Below are positions 36,031 to 45,099 of a stretch of 64,000 nucleotides of DNA, piece by piece. How positions within the stretch are numbered: the stretch's first letter is position 1; every line of letters begins with the position of its first letter. The DNA is from Mucilaginibacter segetis (GTDB taxonomy: Bacteria; Bacteroidota; Bacteroidia; Sphingobacteriales; Sphingobacteriaceae), in the NCBI RefSeq assembly GCF_016522075.1, contig NZ_JAEHFW010000002.1:844964-908963 (forward strand). Reading direction: 5' to 3'. A program made the position numbers and the translations under genes. Under the pieces are notes generated by a model. It was given only the letters and a program-made list of their open reading frames with translations. It made no database searches and was not told where the DNA came from.

Positions 36031-36900
36031 ATGAAAATCATAAAAAACTCATTATTAATACCGTTGTTCTGTTTAATATCCGGATTCTGTTATTCCCAAA
36101 AATCACCTTTTGATACCACCTTATATGGGCGTAACGCTGCCGTTGGTAAATATGCAGATATACGCGGCTTTAAAATGTATTACGAAGTATATGGTAAGGG
36201 TGAGCCTATGCTCATTATTCACGGTAATGGCGGATCTATTAATAATTTTTTGTACCAAATACCTTATTTTGCTAAAAATTATCAGGTAATACTTGCCGAT
36301 AGCCGTGCACAAGGTAAATCAGTTGATGGTCAGGATAGTATTAGCTACGAGATGATGAGCGATGATCTCAATGCCTTATTAGATCATCTGAATCTGAAAA
36401 ATGTGAATGTGATAGGCTGGAGCGACGGCGGTATAGAAGGGTTGCTATTAGCCATTAACCATCCGGATAAGGTGAAAAAACTTGCTGTTACTGGCGCTAA
36501 CCTCTGGCCGGATAGTACCGCCGTTGATCCGTTTATATACACCATGGTGATGAAGCAGAATATGATAGCTGCAGATACCATGAAAAAGATAAAGAACCCG
36601 ACTGCCGGGATGCGTAATCAGGTAAAGCTATTGCACCTGTTATCCTTCGAGCCGCATATTAAACTGGAAAGCCTGCATAAAATAAGCTGCCCAACATTGG
36701 TTATAGGCGGCGATCATGATGTAATACGAGTAGAACATACTGTGCAGATAGCGCAGGCTATCCCGAAATCATATCTGTGGATAATTCCCAACTCCGGACA
36801 TTCCACACCTATTTACAAAAAAGATCAGTTTAACGAGATAGTAGGCGACTTTTTTACCCAGCCATACCGGAAAATAGATAAGTACGCCAGGTTTAATTAG
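36031..36900 (+). CDS. Alpha/beta hydrolase, exported
   Basis: 289 residues. A signal peptide ends near GFCYSQ. The fold is clear: oxyanion HGNGGS, nucleophile serine in GWSDGG, acid in GGDHDVI, histidine in PNSGHSTP. Probably a periplasmic esterase or amidase; the substrate is unknown. Its stop codon overlaps that of the convergent DUF4293 gene within TTAG at 36897-36900. Confidence 0.88.
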   Translation: MKIIKNSLLIPLFCLISGFCYSQKSPFDTTLYGRNAAVGKYADIRGFKMYYEVYGKGEPMLIIHGNGGSINNFLYQIPYFAKNYQVILADSRAQGKSVDGQDSISYEMMSDDLNALLDHLNLKNVNVIGWSDGGIEGLLLAINHPDKVKKLAVTGANLWPDSTAVDPFIYTMVMKQNMIAADTMKKIKNPTAGMRNQVKLLHLLSFEPHIKLESLHKISCPTLVIGGDHDVIRVEHTVQIAQAIPKSYLWIIPNSGHSTPIYKKDQFNEIVGDFFTQPYRKIDKYARFN

Positions 36901-37364
36901 CGAAGCCTGTCAGCAGATTTTATCAGCTTTTCATCCCGTTGTATAGCTTTTACCGCGAATATAATAAGGATGATACTCAGCGAGGTCAGAAAAAGGCCAA
37001 TGCCCATGTTGCGGTATTCCAGAGTAATTTCACCTGCTACTTTTTTAACAGTTTGTGCCATCCAAAAGCTATAACCAATTAATACCAGTATGGTGCTATA
37101 ACATAAGGCTATTTGTTGCTTGCGATTCTTGTAAAAAAAAATGATAGCCAATGGCAATAATGCCATTATGCCGGTTACTACCGCCAATGCTATAAATGTT
37201 TCTGTATGGGTTTCCTGCCCGTTCACGTTTTGATAAATGCCGGTAACCATTATGTTCACCGGTTGGCTGTTTACATAAATACCGTTCACCAATGGGAAAA
37301 CATACAGACCGAAAAGCACCAGAGAGGCAAATAGCAGGTATATACTTTGTATGCGCTGAATCAT
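36897..37364 (-). CDS. DUF4293 family membrane protein
   Basis: 155 residues with four transmembrane helices. The start MIQRIQSIYLLFASLVLFGL is typical of DUF4293, a family seen in Bacteroidota. Function unknown. It is divergent from truA with about 80 bases between. Confidence 0.8.
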   Translation of the reverse strand: MIQRIQSIYLLFASLVLFGLYVFPLVNGIYVNSQPVNIMVTGIYQNVNGQETHTETFIALAVVTGIMALLPLAIIFFYKNRKQQIALCYSTILVLIGYSFWMAQTVKKVAGEITLEYRNMGIGLFLTSLSIILIIFAVKAIQRDEKLIKSADRLR

Positions 37365-37434
37365 TATTATGTTGTGTTATGAGTTATTGCAAAGATAGAA
37401 TGGTAATTGGTAAAACTAAAATCGTAAATGATGT

Positions 37435-37442
37435 TAACTTTG
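37435..37442 (+). promoter_or_regulatory. TAnnTTTG element abutting truA
   Basis: TAACTTTG ends 4 bases before the GTG start. No TTTG lies 19 bases upstream, so the -33 half is weak and only the -7 element is well supported. Confidence 0.45.
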
Positions 37443-37446
37443 CGAC

Positions 37447-38211
37447 GTGGCAACTCAAAGGTATTTTATTGAATTAGCTTATGATGGTACACAGTATCAT
37501 GGCTGGCAGGTACAACAAAATGCAGTAAGCGTGCAGGAGTTACTCAATAAAGCATTATCTACCTTACTAAGGCAACCGATAGAAACCACGGGTTGCGGTC
37601 GTACCGATACAGGGGTACATGCTAAAGAATATTTTGCCCACTTTGATGCAGAGGGTTTGGATGCCTGCGCTCCGGGAATAGATAAGAAGGGATTAAATGC
37701 TCTGCTTCCGCATGATATCGCAATAAAAAATATTATCCCGGTGAATGCTGATGCGCATGCCAGGTTTGATGCCGCCTTACGTTCTTACGAATACCATATC
37801 CATTTTCAGAAGGATCCGTTTTTAAACGGATTTTCCTTACTGCTGCGTGATACACCTGATATAGAGTTGATGAACGAGGCAGCAGCTATTATCATGGAAT
37901 ATTCAGATTTTAGCTGTTTTAGTAAATCAAACACTCAGGTTAAAACCAATAATTGTAAAATTGTAAAAGCGGAATGGGTAAACACTGCATACGGGATGGT
38001 ATTCTATATATCGGCAGACCGGTTTTTGCGGAATATGGTAAGAGCTATTGTGGGTACTTTGTTATTAGTGGGCCGCGAGGAAATTATGGTGCACGATGTG
38101 CGGGAGATAATAAACAGCAGAAACCGCAGTAAAGCGGGCATGAGTGTGGCAGCATGCGGTTTATATTTAACCGAGGTAAAGTATCCGTATTCGCTTATAC
38201 CTTTGGCGTAA
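37447..38211 (+). CDS. truA: tRNA pseudouridine(38-40) synthase
   Basis: 254 residues from a GTG start. The N-terminal RYFIELAYDGTQYHGWQVQ and the catalytic aspartate in CGRTDTGVHA are diagnostic; FLRNMVRAIVGTLL is the conserved C-terminal motif. Isomerises uridines 38-40 of tRNA anticodon arms. No later start fits because RYFIELAYDG is the conserved first strand. The ABC exporter gene follows 18 bases downstream and may be co-transcribed. Confidence 0.93.
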   Translation: MATQRYFIELAYDGTQYHGWQVQQNAVSVQELLNKALSTLLRQPIETTGCGRTDTGVHAKEYFAHFDAEGLDACAPGIDKKGLNALLPHDIAIKNIIPVNADAHARFDAALRSYEYHIHFQKDPFLNGFSLLLRDTPDIELMNEAAAIIMEYSDFSCFSKSNTQVKTNNCKIVKAEWVNTAYGMVFYISADRFLRNMVRAIVGTLLLVGREEIMVHDVREIINSRNRSKAGMSVAACGLYLTEVKYPYSLIPLA

Positions 38212-38229
38212 CAGAATTGATTGCAGTAA

Positions 38230-40077
38230 ATGAGCAAAGAAAATAAAAATAATACTTCAAAAACTCCAGCTTCAGGAACAACAGTTACCGGCAAGGCACT
38301 TGACTGGAAGCTATTGCTCAGGGTGATGCACTATGTAAGGCCATACCGTACTATTTTTATTATTGCGGCTTTCCTGACAGTTTTTTTAGCTGCAATTGCT
38401 ATTGTTCAGCCTATTTTAATACAAATAACGCTGGATAAATATATTTTAACCAACAATTACAGCGGTTTGGTTTTTATGGTAGAGCTGATGATAGGACAGC
38501 TTATCATACAAACCTGTGCGCAGTATTACCAAACCTACATGACCAACTCCCTGGGGCAATCGGTTATACGTGACCTGCGGATTGATATATTTAACCATAT
38601 TACCAGTTTGCGCCTTCGGTATTTCGATCGTACTCCTATAGGGATGCTGATAACCCGTACGGTATCAGATCTGGAAACTATAGCGGATATATTCTCAGAA
38701 GGTCTTATATCCATTATAGGCGATATGTTGCTGGTTTTTGTGGTTATAGGCTATATGCTTTTTCAGGATTGGAAACTTGCCCTGATAACGCTTATACCTA
38801 TGCCGCTTTTATTGGCATCAACTTATGTATTTAAAGAGGCGATAAAATCTTCCTTCCAGGAAGTGCGTACACAGGTGGCCCAGTTAAATACATTTTTGCA
38901 GGAGCATATATCCGGTATGAGCATCATCCAGAACTTTGCCCGCGAAGATCAGGAAATGCGAAAGTTTGTTGCCGTAAATAAAAAATATAGAGATGCCAAT
39001 ATCCGGTCCAACTGGTACTACTCTATATTTTTCCCTGTGGTAGAGATATTGTTCGCTGTTTGTATAAGCTTACTGGTGTGGTACGGTTGCCGCCGTATTC
39101 TTAGTGATCAGCAATTGCACAGCCTGTCTGCGTCGGCAACTGGGGTTACTCCCGGACTTATTACAAGCTTTATTGTGTTGCTGAATATGCTTTTCAGACC
39201 TATACGCCAGCTTGCCGATAAGTTTAATACCCTGCAAATGGGAATGGTTGGTGCCGACAGGATATTTAAAGTGTTGGATACCGACGATGTAGCGGTTGAT
39301 ACCGGGAAACTTGCACCGCCTGAAATAAACGGCGACATTGTATTCAATAAAGTGTGGTTTGCCTACAACGAGGAAAACTGGGTGCTGAAAGATATTAATT
39401 TTCATATTAAACCCGGCGAAACCCTGGCACTGGTAGGCGCAACCGGGGCGGGTAAATCATCTACCATAAATATACTTAACCGCTTTTATGATATTGGTAA
39501 AGGGAGTGTAACAGTTGATGGTATTGATATACGTGATTATAAGGTTGATTATCTGCGTTCAAAAATTGCTACCGTTATTCAGGATGTATTTTTGTTTACT
39601 GATACCATCGCTAATAACATTACCCTTAATAATCCCGGCATAACTCGTGAGCAAATCATAAAAGCAGCTAAAGATGTTGGCGCCCATGAGTTTATTGAAC
39701 GTTTACCCGGCGGGTATGATTATAACGTAATGGAACGTGGCGCTACACTATCGGCAGGGCAGGCGCAGCTCATTTCGTTTATACGTGCGTTGGTTTATAA
39801 CCCGACCATACTTGTTTTGGATGAGGCCACCTCGTCGGTTGATACAGAAACCGAAATGCTGATACAAACGGCTATTAATAAACTGATGGAAGGCAGAACC
39901 GCTATAGTAATTGCCCACAGGTTATCAACCATACAAAGCGCTGATAAAATAATTGTACTTGACCACGGCGAGATAAAAGAAATAGGCACCCACCAGGAAT
40001 TGCTGCGGATAGATGACGGGTTTTACCGCAAACTATACGATCTGCAATTTAATTCGGCAGGTATAGCGAAAGCATAA
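38230..40077 (+). CDS. MsbA-like ABC exporter (fused TMD-NBD)
   Basis: 615 residues. Six transmembrane helices (about 35-340) precede a nucleotide-binding domain with Walker A GATGAGKSST, signature LSAGQAQL, Walker B ILVLDEATSSVD and an H-loop in IAHRLST. The signature reads LSAGQ where LSGGQ is usual, a common variant. Half-transporters of this type flip lipids or drugs out; substrate unknown. Near the truA gene with no other obvious partner. Confidence 0.9.
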   Translation: MSKENKNNTSKTPASGTTVTGKALDWKLLLRVMHYVRPYRTIFIIAAFLTVFLAAIAIVQPILIQITLDKYILTNNYSGLVFMVELMIGQLIIQTCAQYYQTYMTNSLGQSVIRDLRIDIFNHITSLRLRYFDRTPIGMLITRTVSDLETIADIFSEGLISIIGDMLLVFVVIGYMLFQDWKLALITLIPMPLLLASTYVFKEAIKSSFQEVRTQVAQLNTFLQEHISGMSIIQNFAREDQEMRKFVAVNKKYRDANIRSNWYYSIFFPVVEILFAVCISLLVWYGCRRILSDQQLHSLSASATGVTPGLITSFIVLLNMLFRPIRQLADKFNTLQMGMVGADRIFKVLDTDDVAVDTGKLAPPEINGDIVFNKVWFAYNEENWVLKDINFHIKPGETLALVGATGAGKSSTINILNRFYDIGKGSVTVDGIDIRDYKVDYLRSKIATVIQDVFLFTDTIANNITLNNPGITREQIIKAAKDVGAHEFIERLPGGYDYNVMERGATLSAGQAQLISFIRALVYNPTILVLDEATSSVDTETEMLIQTAINKLMEGRTAIVIAHRLSTIQSADKIIVLDHGEIKEIGTHQELLRIDDGFYRKLYDLQFNSAGIAKA

Positions 40078-40082
40078 CCGGA

Positions 40083-40331
40083 CTACTTAGATTCAAGCCG
40101 ACGCTTATCTTCAGATTGTTTAGGCTGATCTTTGGAAGGGGCATGTTTTACCGGTTGTACGGGCTGTTCTTCTTTTTCGTGCTTTTTGGCTATGTCGCCC
40201 GTATGTGGTTCGTCAGCTTTATAAATCTTATCTTCTTTTTTTACTACGCTTTTATGTCCTTCATCATTTGGCCTGTCGGTTGGTGTATCCGCAGGTGACG
40301 GTTTGTTGTGTGAGTTTGCAGGCTTTGTCAT
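40083..40331 (-). CDS. Small lysine/glutamate/proline-rich hypothetical protein
   Basis: 82 residues from ATG at 40331, no signal peptide, no membrane segment. The sequence is highly charged with many K, E, P and Q and looks disordered, as in MTKPANSHNKPSPADTP. It is convergent with the ABC exporter, 5 bases from its stop. Low-complexity coding like this can be spurious, but the frame has no competing gene and the composition is protein-like. Unrecognised. Confidence 0.45.
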   Translation of the reverse strand: MTKPANSHNKPSPADTPTDRPNDEGHKSVVKKEDKIYKADEPHTGDIAKKHEKEEQPVQPVKHAPSKDQPKQSEDKRRLESK

Positions 40332-40559
40332 ATTGTAATAAACAGCAACCTTATGTATTTGTTTATATAGCAACCGCACAACGTTTTTTTTTGCTGTAAG
40401 GTTAAATAATACGGATGCTAAGCCGTTAATAATTGTTAATTATCAGGTATAAACTTTTACCTTTAGAGCAGGTTTGTTAATTTCGCAAACTAACTGGGTA
40501 AGTGCCGGTCAAGTATCGGCTTATTAATCGTAACACATATATACATTATACCAACCGGA

Positions 40560-41438
40560 ATGGAAGAATTTGAAGCGAGTGCGTCGGCAAAAAAAACAAA
40601 AGCGATATATATATCAACCGTATTTGGTATAGCTATGGTTTTATTGATGATAGGGTTGTTGGGGTTGATACTGGTACATGCCAATAATCTTTCGCGCTAT
40701 GTTAAGGAGAATATTGTGCTTAATATTTTTATGGATGAATCTGCCCATGAGACGGATGTGCTGCAATTGCAAAAGCAACTGGATGCCAATGTGATGGTAA
40801 AGCAAACCCAGTATGTAAGTAAGGAACTTGCAGCCCGTAACCTGCAAAAAGACCTGGGTGAAGATTTTGTGAAATTCCTGGGATATAACCCGCTGTCGCA
40901 ATCGTTGGATGTATACCTTAAAGCTGATTACGCCAATAACGCCGGTATAGATAAATTTAAGGCACAACTGTTAAAGAACCCGCTTGTTAAAGAGGTGAAG
41001 TATCAACAATCTTTGGTTGACCAAATGAACCAGAATCTTACCTCTATAAGCTTAGTGATATTAGCCTTTGCAGGTATATTTATTGTGCTTTCGGTAGCGC
41101 TTATCAATAACACTATAAGGCTGGCTATTTATTCGCAGCGTTTTCTTATTAAATCAATGCAGTTGGTGGGAGCCACTAAAAACTTTATACGCAAGCCATT
41201 TTTATTATATGGCATGTGGCACGGCTTGTTAGGCGGCTTAATTGCAGTTGTTATACTTATAGGTACTTTATATTTAGCCAACCAGCAAATACCTGATCTG
41301 GTGATACTGCAAAGCTATACGGAATTTGGTATTGTATTTTTAGCGGTAATTGGCATCGGGATATTTATATCTGCTTTTAGTACCTATTTAGCAGTAAACA
41401 AGTTTTTACGTTTAAAAATATACGACCTTTACAGGTAA
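40560..41438 (+). CDS. ftsX: Cell division protein FtsX
   Basis: 292 residues. One N-terminal helix (about 18-42), a periplasmic domain of about 110 residues with FMDESAHETDVLQLQKQL, then three more helices with RLAIYSQRFLIKSMQLVGAT between them. This matches FtsX, the ABC membrane subunit controlling cell-wall hydrolases at division. No ftsE is nearby. Begins the ftsX-DUF3098-uppP-truB-ribF run on the plus strand. Confidence 0.9.
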   Translation: MEEFEASASAKKTKAIYISTVFGIAMVLLMIGLLGLILVHANNLSRYVKENIVLNIFMDESAHETDVLQLQKQLDANVMVKQTQYVSKELAARNLQKDLGEDFVKFLGYNPLSQSLDVYLKADYANNAGIDKFKAQLLKNPLVKEVKYQQSLVDQMNQNLTSISLVILAFAGIFIVLSVALINNTIRLAIYSQRFLIKSMQLVGATKNFIRKPFLLYGMWHGLLGGLIAVVILIGTLYLANQQIPDLVILQSYTEFGIVFLAVIGIGIFISAFSTYLAVNKFLRLKIYDLYR

Positions 41439-41478
41439 CATTTATCCTAATCACAGTTTTAAATAATATTATTGATTA

Positions 41479-41736
41479 ATGGCACTGCAACAAACAAAAA
41501 GCCGCGCTACAAAGCCGCAACCAACCGATGCCGCACCCGTGCAGTTTGTATTCGGTAAAGAGAATTATCGTTTATTTATTATAAGTATTGTTATAGTAGC
41601 CTTCGGTTTTGTACTGATGAGCGGCACTACCGATATTTACAGCACCACAAAAATTGTAATAGCTCCTATTGTAGTGCTTGCAGGTTTTGCTTTCGGATTT
41701 TACGCTATTCTAAAGAAGCCTACAACTAAAGCATGA
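41479..41736 (+). CDS. DUF3098 family membrane protein
   Basis: 85 residues with a disordered N-terminal 25 residues, a conserved [11 protein letters not shown] motif, and two transmembrane helices. DUF3098 is a Bacteroidota family that commonly sits between ftsX and uppP. Its stop overlaps the uppP start as ATGA (41733-41736). Function unknown. Confidence 0.85.
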   Translation: MALQQTKSRATKPQPTDAAPVQFVFGKENYRLFIISIVIVAFGFVLMSGTTDIYSTTKIVIAPIVVLAGFAFGFYAILKKPTTKA

Positions 41737-42527
41737 ACATTTGGCAGGTAGTGATCCTGTCTATAATTGAGGGGATCACAGAGTTTTTGCCGGTATCTTC
41801 AACCGGTCACATGATCATCGCATCATCCGTAATGGGTATTGCAAGCAACGATTTTGTTAAGCTGTTTACCATTGCTATACAGTTGGGAGCCATCCTATCG
41901 GTAGTGGTGTTGTACTATAAACGCTTTTTGCAATCGCTTGATTTTTATGCCAAGTTATTGGTAGCTTTTATTCCCGCTGCTGTATTCGGCTTATTGTTCA
42001 GTAAAAAGATAGATGAATTATTGGAGAGCGCCTTAACCGTAGGTATCACCCTTTTCCTGGGTGGTATCATCCTGTTATTTGTTGATAAATGGTTTAACGA
42101 CCCCGTTGTTAAGGAAGAGAAAAAGGTAGATTACCTTACCGCCCTTAAGATCGGGTTTTTCCAGTGCCTGGCTATGGTGCCGGGCGTATCGCGCTCTGCC
42201 GCTACCATAGTAGGTGGTATGTCGCAAAAGCTGAGCCGTAAGGCAGCTGCCGAATTTTCCTTTTTTTTAGCCGTACCTACCATGTTTGCAGCTACCGCCA
42301 AAAAACTGCTCGATTTTTACAAAGAAGGGCAAGTTTTTACAGGCGAAGAAGTTAAACTCCTGCTTATAGGTAATGCTATTGCTTTTATAGTGGCTATGCT
42401 GGCTATAAAAACTTTTATAACCTTTTTAGAGCGCAGAGGCTTTAAGCTGTTTGGGTGGTACCGTATAGTAATAGGCGGGGTAATAATTATCCTTTACCTT
42501 TCGGGCCATAATTTACAAGTGATATAA
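41733..42527 (+). CDS. uppP: Undecaprenyl-diphosphate phosphatase
   Basis: 264 residues, eight helices. The BacA/UppP signature is present: [19 protein letters not shown] near the N-terminus and [13 protein letters not shown] in the middle (PGxSRSxxT). Removes phosphate from undecaprenyl diphosphate to recycle the cell-wall carrier lipid; confers bacitracin tolerance in some species. Coupled to DUF3098 by a 4-base overlap. Confidence 0.95.
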   Translation: MNIWQVVILSIIEGITEFLPVSSTGHMIIASSVMGIASNDFVKLFTIAIQLGAILSVVVLYYKRFLQSLDFYAKLLVAFIPAAVFGLLFSKKIDELLESALTVGITLFLGGIILLFVDKWFNDPVVKEEKKVDYLTALKIGFFQCLAMVPGVSRSAATIVGGMSQKLSRKAAAEFSFFLAVPTMFAATAKKLLDFYKEGQVFTGEEVKLLLIGNAIAFIVAMLAIKTFITFLERRGFKLFGWYRIVIGGVIIILYLSGHNLQVI

Positions 42528-42557
42528 AACGTATTGAACAATTAGAAGGGTTGTAAT

Positions 42558-43265
42558 ATGCGAAAGCTTGTTTTGGTAATTATATCCTTTCTATTTGTAC
42601 TACCCGGTTATACGCAGCAATATAAGTTTGATGATTTTGTTGAAACTAATCCACCAAAATATCTTAGTAAGGAGTGGTCTGAGCTTAATTTTTCAAAAAG
42701 CTTTAAAGTAAGTATTGTCGAAGGCGTTCTTAAGATAAATGATGACGATAAACTGCATGGACGGGTTCTCTTAAATATTGAAGGAGGTGAATTGATTGGT
42801 TTAAATCATGGAGAGTGGGGGGGAGCTTTACTTTATAAAGGAAAAGCCGGCACGATTGATACTATAAAGAAAGGAAATATTGTTGGAATTCTTAATTTTC
42901 AAAATCAAATATACTTTATTGAAGGACTTGCTCATGGTTCTTTCAATTCCGGAGCCCTATATAAACTAATAAAGAAGCGGAATAAGTTTATATACGATAA
43001 AGTATTAAACCTTGAAGATGCACCTCAGGTATCTTTAGTTTTGAAGGATAAACTTTTGATAGCAAGCTTTAGTAACTTTTACGTTTTTAAAAATGGGAAA
43101 ATTGAAACTGTTTTTAAAAAGATGTTCTGGGATTCTCTATACCCTAATTCCATTGCTGTGCTAAATAACGAAACATACATCGGAATACGCGGCGGGTTTG
43201 TGAAACTAAATATTCCCGATAAAACAATTAAATTCTACAGGTATAATCATATCACACAAAAATAA
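42558..43265 (+). CDS. Hypothetical exported protein
   Basis: 235 residues with a signal peptide ending near LPGYTQQ. The remainder has repeated short beta strands (NIEGGELIGLNHGEWGG, NFQNQIYFIEGL, VLKDKLLIASF, VLNNETYIGIRGG), suggesting a beta-propeller-like structure. I do not recognise a family. It lies between uppP and truB, which are usually closer neighbours, and its DNA looks more AT-rich than theirs, so it may be an insertion. Confidence 0.65.
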   Translation: MRKLVLVIISFLFVLPGYTQQYKFDDFVETNPPKYLSKEWSELNFSKSFKVSIVEGVLKINDDDKLHGRVLLNIEGGELIGLNHGEWGGALLYKGKAGTIDTIKKGNIVGILNFQNQIYFIEGLAHGSFNSGALYKLIKKRNKFIYDKVLNLEDAPQVSLVLKDKLLIASFSNFYVFKNGKIETVFKKMFWDSLYPNSIAVLNNETYIGIRGGFVKLNIPDKTIKFYRYNHITQK

Positions 43266-43298
43266 TTGGTTTTAAAACTTATTTTTGTCACTTAATTC

Positions 43299-44003
43299 AT
43301 GTTTAAATTAATTCAGGATTTTGCCGATGGCCAGCTATTGCTGGTAAATAAGCCCTACAAGTGGACGAGCTTTGATGTAGTAGGCAAAATACGTAACGCC
43401 TTTAAGCCGCTAAAGTTGAAGGTTGGGCATGCGGGTACGCTTGATCCGCTGGCTACCGGCCTGCTTATTATCTGCACCGGGAAAATGACCAAGCAGATTG
43501 ATACCTTTCAGGCGGAAGAAAAGGAATACACCGGTACCCTTACGCTGGGTGCAACCACCCCCACTTATGATCTGGAAAGTGAACCCGAGGTGAAATTCGA
43601 GACCGTTACCTTAACCGACGACGAGATAAAAGCTGCCTGCGAACCCTTTATCGGCGATATACAGCAATACCCTCCGGCACACTCCGCTATAAAGATTGAC
43701 GGGGAACGTTTATATGAAAAAGCACGCCGTGGCGAAGAGGTGGAACGCCGCCCCAGGTTGGTAACCATCACCGAGTTTGAAATAACCCGGATTGAGCTGC
43801 CTGAAGTGGATTTTAGGGTGGTTTGCAGTAAAGGGACCTATATACGCTCGCTGGCGCATGATTTTGGCGAAACATTGGGTTGTGGGGCCTACCTGTCGCG
43901 CTTAAGGCGTACACGCAGCGGTAACTACTGCATAGCTGATGCTCATGAAGTAATGGAACTGGTTACCCAAATACGCGAATTAAAGGCGATAGATCCCCAA
44001 TAA
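43299..44003 (+). CDS. truB: tRNA pseudouridine(55) synthase
   Basis: 234 residues. LLVNKPYKWTSFDVV and the catalytic aspartate in GHAGTLDPLATGLL are diagnostic; later IDGERLYEKARRGEEV and KGTYIRSLAHDFG are conserved. No PUA domain, as is normal for short bacterial TruB. Makes pseudouridine 55 in the T-loop of tRNA. TATTTTTG (43280-43287) lies 11 bases before the ATG and may be its own -7 element. Confidence 0.95.
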   Translation: MFKLIQDFADGQLLLVNKPYKWTSFDVVGKIRNAFKPLKLKVGHAGTLDPLATGLLIICTGKMTKQIDTFQAEEKEYTGTLTLGATTPTYDLESEPEVKFETVTLTDDEIKAACEPFIGDIQQYPPAHSAIKIDGERLYEKARRGEEVERRPRLVTITEFEITRIELPEVDFRVVCSKGTYIRSLAHDFGETLGCGAYLSRLRRTRSGNYCIADAHEVMELVTQIRELKAIDPQ

Positions 44004-44033
44004 CTTCTGTTACGTCATAAATCAACTAAAACC

Positions 44034-44064
44034 TTTCGGTTTATGCTTTGTACCTTTACTTTTG
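44034..44064 (+). promoter_or_regulatory. Promoter of ribF, very close to its start
   Basis: TTTC (44034-44037), 19 bases, TACTTTTG (44057-44064). The ATG is only 7 bases further, so the mRNA leader would be absent or 1-2 bases. Confidence 0.6.
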
Positions 44065-44071
44065 CGTAATT

Positions 44072-45022
44072 ATGAAGATCTATCATCATATTGATGAATT
44101 TACACCTGTAAAAAATGCTGTGGTCACCATTGGTACTTTTGACGGGGTACACATCGGGCATCGTAAAATCATCTCCCGGATAAAAGAAGTTGCCGCTACC
44201 GGCGATGGCGAAACAGTTATACTTACTTTTTTCCCGCATCCGCGGATGATACTCAATCCTGAAGACGAAAAAATTAAACTGATAACCACTATTGCCGAAA
44301 AAGCGGAACTGCTGGAAAGCATGGGAATAGATCATCTCATCATCACTCCATTCTCCCGCGATTTCTCTAACCAAACTGCCGAAGGCTACATACGCGATGT
44401 GCTGGTAAATAAAATTGGTATAAAAACCATTGTGATAGGCTACGACCATCGTTTTGGGAAAGACCGCCTGGGTGGTTTAGAAGACCTGCTGCGTTTAGCT
44501 CCCGACTATGGTTTTGACGTAGTGGAGATACCGGAGCAGGATATACACGACGTGGCCATAAGTTCTACCCGTATACGCCGCGCATTGCTGGAAGGCGAAA
44601 TAAACATAGCTAATGAATGCCTGGGTTACCCGTTCTTTATCACCGGAAGAGTGATACGCGGCGACCAGTTAGGCAGAACCCTGGGTTACCCCACTGCCAA
44701 CCTTATGGTGGAAGAAAAATATAAGCTGATACCTGCAGATGGCATCTACGCTGTTAAGGTGAAGCTGGACGATAAGGAATATACCGGCATGGCGTACATC
44801 GGTCACAGGCCTACGGTAAACGGCATGACACGTAACATTGAGGTTAACATATTCGATTTTAACCGCGAGATATACGGGCAACAGCTACGTATGGAGTTTT
44901 TGCACTTTGTACGCGATGATATTAAATTTGCATCGCTGGAAGAACTTACCGTACAATTAGCTAAAGATAAAGAGGATGTGCTGGCCCTGCTGGTTATTAA
45001 TAACCCGCAATTTAATACCTGA
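44072..45022 (+). CDS. ribF: Bifunctional riboflavin kinase / FAD synthetase
   Basis: 316 residues. The FAD synthetase half starts VTIGTFDGVHIGHRKI (nucleotidylyltransferase GxHxGH), with ISSTRIRRAL in the middle, and the kinase half has GRVIRGDQLGRTLGYPTANL and NIEVNIFDF. Converts riboflavin to FMN and FAD. ATG at 44072 matches the family; eight further upstream codons are open but lie inside the promoter. No FMN riboswitch fits in the 68-base gap to truB. Confidence 0.95.
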   Translation: MKIYHHIDEFTPVKNAVVTIGTFDGVHIGHRKIISRIKEVAATGDGETVILTFFPHPRMILNPEDEKIKLITTIAEKAELLESMGIDHLIITPFSRDFSNQTAEGYIRDVLVNKIGIKTIVIGYDHRFGKDRLGGLEDLLRLAPDYGFDVVEIPEQDIHDVAISSTRIRRALLEGEINIANECLGYPFFITGRVIRGDQLGRTLGYPTANLMVEEKYKLIPADGIYAVKVKLDDKEYTGMAYIGHRPTVNGMTRNIEVNIFDFNREIYGQQLRMEFLHFVRDDIKFASLEELTVQLAKDKEDVLALLVINNPQFNT

Positions 45023-45099
45023 TAGCTTAGCGCTTAACCCTGCGTTTTTATTTATCGTATAAATTAATATATTTGATATGCGGAAAGCCGCATTTATGT

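Noticed and set aside
40116..40298. Plus-strand frame opposite the small charged gene
   Set aside because: Phenylalanine-rich mirror of the charged minus-strand frame; the minus-strand reading is more plausible.
44004..44071. FMN riboswitch ahead of ribF
   Set aside because: The gap is only 68 bases and contains a promoter abutting the start, so no aptamer fits.
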